A stretch of 64,000 nucleotides of DNA from Rotaria sp. Silwood1 (Eukaryota; Rotifera; Eurotatoria; Philodinida; Philodinidae). A program made the translations under genes and the position numbers. The stretch's first letter is position 1. Each line of letters opens with the position of its first letter. Of this stretch, positions 10,916 to 19,861 are shown in pieces. Under the pieces are notes generated by a model. That model searched no databases. It saw only the letters and a program-made list of their open reading frames with translations, and was not told the DNA's origin. Location of the stretch: contig CAJNOP010000089.1 of NCBI GenBank assembly GCA_905250075.1, forward strand, positions 459,115-523,114, written 5' to 3'.

Positions 10916-12093
10916 TCACCGAGCAATTTCATAACCTATAAAACCAAAAAGAATTGAAAATCCAACTGTAGCACCTAGTAAAGGAATAAATGTTCCGACT
11001 ACTCCACCAGCTATTGACATTCCAAATGAAACCCCATTTGCAATTCCAGCTTGAATCAAACACTTTACATATTCTTTTGTGTCAATAGCACAGCCAGTGG
11101 CGAGGTAATCTTTAAGCTTCTCTTCGTTCTTTTTAACACATAAATATACAATCCACCGTATTGTAAGAAATGCGATTTCAACAACCAATGCAATGCCAGC
11201 AGTGATTGCATTACCTGCAGAAAAATAAATAGAAAATACATGGTTATTATTATTAGAATTCTTTTTGATAAGATATTGGTTGTATATAGAATATTCCCTT
11301 TCTAGTATTGTTTCTTTTTAATTAGTCTGACATTCATTTGTATAAAATCTGTATTTACCTGGTAAAGAAGCTTTAACGAATTCATTCAACGAAGTACTAG
11401 TAAGATTAGTGATACTGGATGGCATGAGCTTTTCACCAATATATATCACATTTGTCGAGAGTTCTACATGAAAAAGATAATAGATCTGATTAATAACTAC
11501 AACAATCACTACAGGAAAATATATACGAACTTTTACTCCAACCCCATAAAAGCGATCCAAGAGTCATCGTGACAATACTAAACGTGTTGGTTAGAAGATC
11601 GTACTTTGCCAAGACTTGTTCGCTTGACATACTTATTTCAACACAACAGTGAAATGCGAAATGTTCGCAGTTACGTTTTCCTAATGAATAAGAAGACCAT
11701 TTTTCTTTTTGATTTGGATCATTATAAATTGAGATAGCATTCAAAACTATTAGTTCAGCCGGAAGAGCTGTTTGAGAATAACATGAACCACGTCTTTTGA
11801 TTCCGTACGCAAACGGATTTTCATTGTATTGAACACGACGGAGAGTGCTTTCCTTTGATAAGTTTGCCATGTTCATAAATGAAATCTTTAAGAGTAACAA
11901 CTTGTAGTCCTTCTAGATATTGCTATATCACCATAAATGTTTCAATAATCTCTGGTATTGGCTTAAGATGATTTGCATCTATTCCCAAAATAATAATGCC
12001 ATGATGTTGATACGTATCAAAACCTCGCAATGAATAAACATGATCACCTTTATTTACGTCAGATGAATCTATATAATGCGACCAAACTACCAT
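10916..12093 (-). pseudogene. LRAT-domain (NlpC/P60-like) acyltransferase gene, apparently broken
   Basis: The N-terminal half, from ATG 12093, has the LRAT-type start MVVWSHYIDSSDVNKGDHVY followed by TYQHHGIIIL, including the catalytic-type His. It then meets an in-frame TAG at 11925-11923. Coding character continues past the TAG (QYLEGLQVVTLKDFIYEHG) but must shift frame near 11890 to reach RRVQYN, CYSQ and the hallmark NCEHFA catalytic-Cys block. Exon boundaries then follow well: 11531 donor, 11463-11359, and 11214-10916. The last exon encodes a Gly-rich hydrophobic C-terminal tail. All lesions lie within 11931-11890. One alternative removes both: a 31-nt GT-AG intron at 11931-11901 restores frame exactly, but that is far shorter than any other intron here and deletes domain sequence. 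Pseudogene or assembly error is more likely. Confidence 0.65.
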
Positions 12094-14574
12094 ATTTCTG
12101 TTTGAAGTTTGTGGAAGCTGTTAAGTATTTATAATAAGAGTTTATAATTAGTGGTTGGTTTTTTCCTGTTATTTTTTTGACGAAATATGCCATGATTTGC
12201 TAAAGTTGTTCGGAAAGTAGATTTTTTCTTTCTATCTCAATCCCCGACGTATTGTGGCTGTCGTGAAAAAACCAACTGTTAACAGTCAACAAACTGCGTC
12301 ATTCTCCATTCTCTTATCTATTTTTTTTTCTTAGCAAATGAAAGCAGCCATTGAAGTGTCCTTGTAAAAACGCACAAACCTTTATGCAAAAAAAAAGAGA
12401 ATACATTGAAATCGCGCAAGATGCAGCTCATTCTGTCAAATCGTATCGAATTTCAGGACACAACGAAAAAAATAAATAGTTGGTTCGTTGTAGCATCTAA
12501 TTATTGAAACCCAACAGGTTTTTGAAACTTTCCAATAATTTTCCGTATCGGATGTAATTAAGATGTGTGGGTGCAAGTGTGAGGTGTCGGGTGTATGGGT
12601 GTGAGTGTGGGTGTCTCGTTCTCTACCCACATTCACACCTCACACTCCACACCCACACCAACACACCCATCTACATCACACCCACACACTCCACACCCTC
12701 ATTATTTCCTCATTCTTATTAAGAAAGTAAATGACCCAATTGTTGCTTGAAATTAAGCGAGATATAAAGAAATTAATGATGCACTAATGCTTTATCATTA
12801 AAAAAATGTGCTCTTAAACCTGGTGAAGATGTAATCTTTTATACCATGTCGTGGAATGATTGGAGTCATAACTATAGAACATTGTGAAGAACACATTTTA
12901 CCATGGTATAAATTAGTTTCTACATAGTAGGAGAATCTTAATTTGTAAAAGTTGATGAAGAAAAAGAATTTTTTTCGTTTAGTTATAAACGATCAAGTCA
13001 AACTACCAAAACTTCTTTCTGTTGAATAAATAACTATAATATAATGCTATTGAGATTCAACGAAAACCATTCTTAAAAGTTTCATATTCTGAATAAAACA
13101 ACTTATTAGAATTACAGCTTATGTCTATCGTTAATAAAAGATTCAAAAGTGAATCGATCTTATTTGCATTGCCATATAAAAATCTAAAGTATAATACTTT
13201 ATTCATTCTGGAAATGTTACAAATAAACTTTATCTTTTTTGTATACATCTCTACAGAACCAAAGAATGAGAAACAAATACTTAAATATAAATAGATGAAC
13301 TACGTATTCGGTTAAACAAAATTATAATTGTCGAATTTGTTTTTATTTTCAATCTGCGTTCTTTTGATCAAACTGACAAGTGGTTTTCATGTTGGAGAAG
13401 AAAAGAAATATTTCCTTTCTAACTGGCACAAACCATAGTATGATGTATAAATAGAACTGCTACTATTTTTCTTTTTATTTCATTCGATGTATGCTAACTG
13501 TGCAATGACAACACTTTCGATCTCAGGGGACAACCGATTTCAATACAGAAAACAATCTATTTTTTCCATCTCAGAGATTTAATTGATCTGAATTTTTTTT
13601 ATTCTAGAAACAATAACACAACAAGTTTTTTGTATGATATTGAATAAAAAGAAATGAAAAAAAACTAGGGCACAGATGGAGACAAGTCTCCAACACCCAA
13701 AAAAATTCCACACGCATCCTTTACTAATTCTTTGTAATTTATTTCCAGTTACAAGCACTCAGAAAAATGTTGAGTTTATTTGTTGAAAACATTTTCCAAA
13801 AATTATAGTGACGATTGTTGAAAACGATTTGAGTTTCTTGTTGTTGTTAATCAACAATAGCGACTAGATAAAGAAGAAATTCAACAATTTTATTTCATGT
13901 CAAATATGCATTTTGACATATCGTTTCAAATCTAATAGTACTATTCTAATAAGATAAAAACAATTATGATAATTCATTATTTTCGTCTTTATCAACAAAT
14001 TCTGAAAATAGTATCAGTGAAATTGCAAACAAGTGAACAATACTTTATTATTCCATTTGATGTCATGAAGTAAAGTAGTAGTTACAATAATTGACCAAAA
14101 GACTAAACGAAATAAAGATTTTTATCAAATTTCGAAAGATAAGGTCTTTAGACAATCGTTTATTTAATTTTTGAGCAGCCAGAACGTTCAGGTATCATTA
14201 CAATGTAACAAATCATTCTCTACACAATAAAATTTGTTCTATCTTTCTAGATTTGGAAATTTTTCATTAAAAATTTTCTGAAGACCTCATCTTAGGAAAT
14301 TCAGTAAGAACCTTTATGTTCGTGCATTCTTTTTGTAAAACATGATCTTGATTTCAGACACTATTCGAATTCTTTTTAGCCTCGTAATCAGGATAAAAAA
14401 AAACTGAAAAATAAACTTTATATAACAACTTTAATAGTCATTATAAATTATGAAAAATCTTAACCAAAAAAAATAAAGTTTTATTTTATTATTCTTTACA
14501 TACTTCTTATCAAACACATGATGTTACCGGCAAAAACATGTTGATTTAACAATAAAATGTAACACATTGGTTTA
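12094..14574. other. Intergenic, one repeat island, no gene recognised
   Basis: Contains the strongest TGTGGG-like island (12564-12700) and otherwise AT-rich single-copy-looking DNA. A dyad TTATACCATG...CATGGTATAA at 12839-12909 is the only other structure I noticed. Confidence 0.4.
12564..12700. repeat. TGTGGG-like island, near-symmetrical G-rich/C-rich halves
   Basis: About 55 bp of G-rich units (GTGTGGGTGCAAGTGTGAGG, then GGGTGTATGGGTGTGAGTGTGG) are followed, after the junction TCTCGTTCTC, by about 80 bp of C-rich units (ACCCACATTCACACCTCACA, then CCACACCCACACC repeated). Left and right halves are inverse-complementary in pattern, so the island could fold into a hairpin. Confidence 0.65.
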
Positions 14575-15999
14575 TCAAGTAGCTAGTTTTTTATCTATTA
14601 CGCTATTTAAATAACGATCATAAAATTTCGTTTGTGGGTCAGTCTTATATATTTGAGGTGATTTGATTGAGTCTCTCCAATCTTTACTTAACGTGTGTAT
14701 AGTATGATAATCAGTTGAATTTGATCCATTATGGTGATCACTTGTAATAGGTGGTAGATAAGAACTTTGATTATAAATTGAAGGTGGAGGTGAATGAAAT
14801 GAATTTTCTGTTCCTTGAAAAAAAGGTGTTCGTTCAGATTTTGCAAATGAAGCATCAATAACTTGAAATTCAGTATCAACATATTCTTTGGATGGTGAAA
14901 AATGAGGATGAGTATGATGATGGTGATTATGACGATGATGATGCTGATGATGGTGTTGCTGAGATTGAGTAGGAGAATGATGGTGATGATGGTGGTGCTG
15001 TTGTTGAGATAGAACAGGAGAATGATGATGATGATGATGATGATGAGAATGATGATGTGTTTTATTTTCATCAGTGGAATCGTTACTCTTTTTTTTGGAA
15101 CGATGCTTGGATCGATGCACTGAAGCGTCAGAAGGTACAGTTAGATTATTTGAATCTCGCAATGGTTTCTCTGTCATGGATGTAACAGAATAATCATTCA
15201 AATTATTTTCAGACGTAGGTTTGTGACGGTGTTGTGAACTTCTTTGTCTAATTGGTCGATCCAAACGTTCGATATTATTAGCATCTTCCAAAGATGTATT
15301 TTGTTTTGGTGGTGATCTTTGTTCTCTATAATTTTTATATGATATTGGAGGTGATGATTGTGATACTTTCGGAACCGTTTCATAACGATGTTTATCTGAA
15401 TTATATTTTGCAATAGATGTATCGTGGTTATTATGATGAGACTTTCGATGATGTCGGCGTGGTGTTGTTGGTGACTTTGTTAATGCAGGTTCATGAACAT
15501 ATTTTGAAGGATCAACTGGATCATAAGGTATTAGTTGACCATCAGTAGTTTGACGATGACGCATACTCCAATCAGGATTTTTCAGTTTGTAATAATGCCA
15601 ATAAGGATAGTAGTTATCATTCATTGCAGATGGATTGTTTTCAGGTAATGAAACCAGATTTCCTTGACCTGGTGGTGCTTTACGAACAGCTTTTTTTCTT
15701 TTTTTTTCTTCCTTTTGTGCATTATTATATTGAGTAGCAAGTGGTATACCATTTTTTGGTAAATCATTATAAGGATATCGAAGAGTATGAGGTTGCTTTT
15801 TTGGTAAACCGGTACGCAATACGGGTGGTGTTAATAATTCTTTATTATTTGGAATATATGGTTGATTATTTTCACGCAATGATATAATAGAAGACTTTTC
15901 TGATATATAAGTATCTTGGTCATCACTAAATATCGATTTTTCATTTGACTTTGGTGCATCCCAATTCGTTAAATATTCTTTTTTTAATTGGTACGTCAT
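14575..15999 (-). CDS. Histidine-rich low-complexity protein, function unknown
   Basis: Single-exon frame of 474 codons. It has no signal peptide or membrane segment. Residues about 1-200 are hydrophilic, with a basic patch (EEKKRKKAVRKAPPGQG) and a Tyr/Pro/Trp-rich block (NYYPYWHYYKLKNPDWSMR). Residues 200-310 are Ser/Arg/Lys-rich. Residues about 313-370 are a histidine tract with short SP and Q/S spacers, encoded largely by CAT/CAC runs (ATGATGATG on the top strand). The C-terminal 100 residues are Ser/Tyr/Pro-rich. The composition suggests a disordered, possibly metal-binding or cytoskeletal protein, but no family was recognised. Overlapping frames through the His tract are shadows. It is divergent from the CMD-family gene, with 732 bp between the two starts. 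Confidence 0.7.
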   Translation of the reverse strand: MTYQLKKEYLTNWDAPKSNEKSIFSDDQDTYISEKSSIISLRENNQPYIPNNKELLTPPVLRTGLPKKQPHTLRYPYNDLPKNGIPLATQYNNAQKEEKKRKKAVRKAPPGQGNLVSLPENNPSAMNDNYYPYWHYYKLKNPDWSMRHRQTTDGQLIPYDPVDPSKYVHEPALTKSPTTPRRHHRKSHHNNHDTSIAKYNSDKHRYETVPKVSQSSPPISYKNYREQRSPPKQNTSLEDANNIERLDRPIRQRSSQHRHKPTSENNLNDYSVTSMTEKPLRDSNNLTVPSDASVHRSKHRSKKKSNDSTDENKTHHHSHHHHHHHHSPVLSQQQHHHHHHHSPTQSQQHHHQHHHRHNHHHHTHPHFSPSKEYVDTEFQVIDASFAKSERTPFFQGTENSFHSPPPSIYNQSSYLPPITSDHHNGSNSTDYHTIHTLSKDWRDSIKSPQIYKTDPQTKFYDRYLNSVIDKKLAT

Positions 16000-16731
16000 A
16001 GTGCTTATTATTAAGTAGAAAAAATGAATGAATCAATACACTTCTTCGAATTAATCCGATTTTTTTTTCGAGTGGAATAAATCAGCATTAGCAGCATGTG
16101 TCGCTTGACGATGCACACCTTCCAAACGTTATTAAGAATAACAGAACGTAAATGCAAACAATTGTTAAATCAATATGAAAATGGTATCATACTCGACATC
16201 ACAAGGTGTATGCTAATTGTAGTTAAGATGTAAAAAAAGCAAGAAAGGAGTGAACTCATACAAGTTTGCATCAAGATTTGATAGAGCTGCATCATAATAT
16301 ATATATATTTAACATGTTTAATTGAAGTTTTCATGTTTGCTTGAGTAACTTATTTGAATTTTTTAATAACTCTTCATATAATTATAAGATCTTTTCATAA
16401 GTACTTTTCGATTTATAGAAAAAGCTTATCTTATAAAACAAGAAAAAGAAAGAAAGATTGATATAGCCACTTGTGGTAGATCAACAGTGTAGGTTGTTTT
16501 TCTTTCCTTAGCCAACATCGCATGAAACGTGTTTAACTATTCTTTTTGTTGTTGTTTTGAAGCAATACGAATAAGGTCATAGTTTATTTCATGTTGTTTA
16601 CTTACCAATCATTTTACGGTATAATATCCATATATTTAAAGTTTTTAGTTCAAACTTTTTTTGAGCATTAATTAGTGTTCGAGAATTCTGAATGATATAT
16701 CTGTTTTCTTTCTAGATCATAACGAAAAACA
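16000..16731. promoter_or_regulatory. Shared intergenic region between divergent genes, with a splice acceptor
   Basis: The region separates the starts of the His-rich (-) and CMD-family (+) genes. Its right end holds a strong acceptor, CTGTTTTCTTTCTAG at 16701-16715, 16 bp before the ATG at 16732. This is either the end of an intron in the leader or a spliced-leader trans-splice site. Nothing else is identified. Confidence 0.45.
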
Positions 16732-17268
16732 ATGTCGGAAGAGGATAATAATCTTCAAGCAAGGTTACCATTAAAAGATGTTCCTATCGAACTTCAACAA
16801 AAAATTGTTGCTCTAGATGGAAAACCTGATCTTAATCTTTATAAAGTCTTATCAAATAATCCAACACTTCTTTCATCTTGGATTGATTTTGCTTATTCAT
16901 TGCGACGTAACTGTACAACATCACGGCAACTTCGTGAATTAATGATTTTGCGAGGTGCACAACTCTGTAATTCACAATATGAATGGTTTCAACATGAAAA
17001 AATGGCAAAACAATGTGGTATATTAATAGAAAAGATTAATTCAATTCAAGAATGGCAAAAAAGTTCTCTTTTTGACGAAAAAGAAAAGGTGGTACTCGAA
17101 TTAATGGAATCATTAATTCAAAACAGAGGAACGATCAGTGAAGAATTGGACAGACAATTAAAGAAACATTTTACAGAAGCGGAATATTTAGAATTAATTT
17201 TGACAGGAAGTTTCTATGTTATGGTACCAACAGTATTAAAAGCACTGCAAATTCCAATCGAAAACTAA
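16732..17268 (+). CDS. Carboxymuconolactone-decarboxylase-family (AhpD-like) protein
   Basis: Intronless frame of 178 residues. The core block RELMILRGAQLCNSQYEWFQ followed by HEKMAKQCGI matches the CMD family version in which the redox CxxC is absent and YEWxQH takes its place. That version is common in bacterial and fungal gamma-carboxymuconolactone-decarboxylase-like proteins. The C-terminal half carries the typical helices (EKVVLELMESLI, LDRQLKKHFTEAEYLELIL). No signal peptide is seen, so it is probably cytosolic. The absence of introns and the phyletic habit of the family suggest horizontal acquisition followed by domestication (a splice acceptor precedes the ATG). The exact reaction is unknown. 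Confidence 0.85.
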   Translation: MSEEDNNLQARLPLKDVPIELQQKIVALDGKPDLNLYKVLSNNPTLLSSWIDFAYSLRRNCTTSRQLRELMILRGAQLCNSQYEWFQHEKMAKQCGILIEKINSIQEWQKSSLFDEKEKVVLELMESLIQNRGTISEELDRQLKKHFTEAEYLELILTGSFYVMVPTVLKALQIPIEN

Positions 17269-19861
17269 AACTTTATTTTGTAGCTTCAATTTGAATTATG
17301 ATTATAATAAGTTATTTTTGCTAGTTGATCATTTCCTTTTATAAATTGCAATTAATTTTTTTTCGTAATCAGTTTTGAGATCATTTTAAGATCTTACAAC
17401 ATCATAGTTGATGGTCTTGTACTAATGAAGGTGTAGATGCGAGCTTAAAGAAGAGAAACAACTGTATCCTCAAACGTAAACTATTGAACAATCACTTCTA
17501 TTGATTTCAACTTTCGTGTGAATGAATATTGAATCACTTATAAATTAAAGAAATGTATACATCAGTTAGAATACTCACTCAATAAAAAAAAACATAAGGA
17601 AATCTACTGGTACATGAAATTTCAAATTTTGGTAAACAATGGAATTTATAGTAAAAACAAAACGTATTTGGAATATCATCTGACATAGTATCAGCCATCA
17701 ATTTTTTTTATTATTTTATTTAGAAAAAATTTAAAAGAAAATTAAATCAAAACATTACATCCAAAACTATCACAGAACAATGTAGAGTTTAAATTAATTA
17801 TTATTTCATTTAAATCAAATTTATCTACCTGGTTATGATAGTCGCGGCGTATAGTGACATTTTTCTCTTTTAAACGAAAAAAGAACAGTACAAATAATGA
17901 GATATTGTCTGCAGTTGAAATTTATTCAGTCATGATCATTAACAAATTATCAATTTGTTGATTACAAAGTCTTCTATACATGGTAGATAAATATATTCTA
18001 CAATGTGTTTAGGGAAAAACATGTAAAATTATTTAAATCAAATATGTAGCTATATCACATCTTACAGATTTTTGTTTTAACCAAAAAATCCTATATCGTT
18101 TTAGTTGAAGATTGAGCAGCGATCACGACGAATTACAACGGCGAGAGAAAAAATTTTATTCATCAAACAATCAACCAATCAGAAAATCCAAAAATGAAAA
18201 ACACCGTTATAGAGAATGACAACCACGACATGGCTGTCCACATCAACGAAATAAAGCAGATGAAAATTTCAATGAATGAATTTGTTCCTGAACTATAGTA
18301 GTGATATGTCCTGGTCGTGATGGCTACGAATCTTTTTTCAGATATCGCCTGTATTAGCCATTGCAACGGCATGCAAAAGCCTGCATCGAATGAAGTTCTT
18401 GGGACTGTCTAAACTCATTTTGGGTGTACCTAACTCATGGCATCTTGTCTTTCATTACTCATTCTGCATATGAAACTCGAAAAGTTCTTGATAAATCAAA
18501 AAAACGTCTTTGCAATATTGAAATCTTGAAGAATCACTTAAATCACTGAATCTTTAAACTTCCTCCATTGTTATAGCTTCCATCTACCTGATGAACGACA
18601 AAAGATTTTGTTAAATAAACACACTATCCTCAACGAGTAGTTTTATGGAAAAAAAGTACTTCGCACAAATTATCCAAGCGTGTCCGGTGAATCCAGACAT
18701 GTATGTTCGTCTAAAGTTTTAGTTCTCTTTGAATCTATATGATGTCGGTAACTAGGGAAAATATATAGGTATTCCATAGACTCTTGTCGACATTTTATAG
18801 CTTTTTATCTGTTGTTGGATTCTATGTAATATATGATTGGTCGTCGTAATAGCTTCATATCGATATAATAGTGAATGGAAATTAAAATCCAAGCTTTTTC
18901 TAGCTTCCGCTTCTTTCCAACACAAAAGCATGAACTGATTAAGTTCTAACCTTTGGTCATAGTTAATAAAAGCTTCTCTAAATTCATTAAGATAAATAAT
19001 AAATCATTAAGATCTTCTATAGTTTTAACGAATATGTACAACAAGCTTATTTTACCCATCAAACCAATGTTTATACTAATAATAATATACTACGAGAATA
19101 AAATGAAAAACAAAGACTTGTATTAGTATAGTCAATCTAAATAAGACATGTGACTTTTACAATTCAGCCCTGCAAGAGACGTCGCTAACAAGCTTTTCCA
19201 TCTTGTTGATTTAATTTTTATCGTCTTCTGTCTCGTGACATGTTGTCGTCCTTCTTGTCTTCTTACTCGCGAACAGCATCGAGGCAAAAGGGTTATCTGT
19301 GTTCTATATCTACAGCCGCAAAACAACCTTTTTTGTCAAGTAGGCAAAAGGTTTTCATCATATACTTCGTCTTCCATAATTGTAAACCATTTTTTAAAAC
19401 AGTTCAACCTTGACAATCGTATATACTGTCTAGATTTTTCCTAGTGAATTCAACAAAGTTATCTATCAAATGTTTGACAACTTTTTTTAGTAAGGCAAAT
19501 AATAAAGCCACCACCATTTTTAATGAACGTTGAATAAACAAGGATCAAGAGGAGGGAAGAGTAGCCGTATATCGCTTCCTTGCTGTATGAACATGACTCA
19601 ATTGGTTTGGTTAAAACATGTGGATTTCATTAAAAGTAGTTGTAGAAATTTAGTTGGCTCCGTGGATACTCTGATAAAGAGAAAGTAGGTCTCAACCTTA
19701 AGATTCTGAATTTCACTATAGATATGCATAAACACATATGACATTTTAAATAGTTATATTTTTCGTAGATAAGTATTTTATTGACGTTTTTTTTTCTCGA
19801 AAGTCTTTCTTGGCATCATTACTGTAAGATTTGAAAATAACTTTTTCCGATCGCCGTCATT
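17269..19861. other. Intergenic, no supported gene
   Basis: AT-rich. A minus-strand frame at 18372-18163 ends in a hydrophobic segment (FFIFGFSDWLIV) with an AATAAA directly after its stop. It could be the last exon of a lost gene, but no upstream exon or family was found. No promoter motif was seen before the rhamnosidase ATG. Confidence 0.4.

Noticed and set aside
11901..11931. 31-nt intron that would repair the LRAT gene
   Set aside because: Frame and GT-AG fit, but it is far below the 50-nt minimum of all other introns here and would delete conserved TLKDF-type sequence only in part; kept as an alternative, not as the call.
18163..18372. Minus-strand hydrophobic frame followed directly by AATAAA
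   Set aside because: It could be a terminal exon, but no acceptor with matching upstream exon or homologue is visible; too weak to call.
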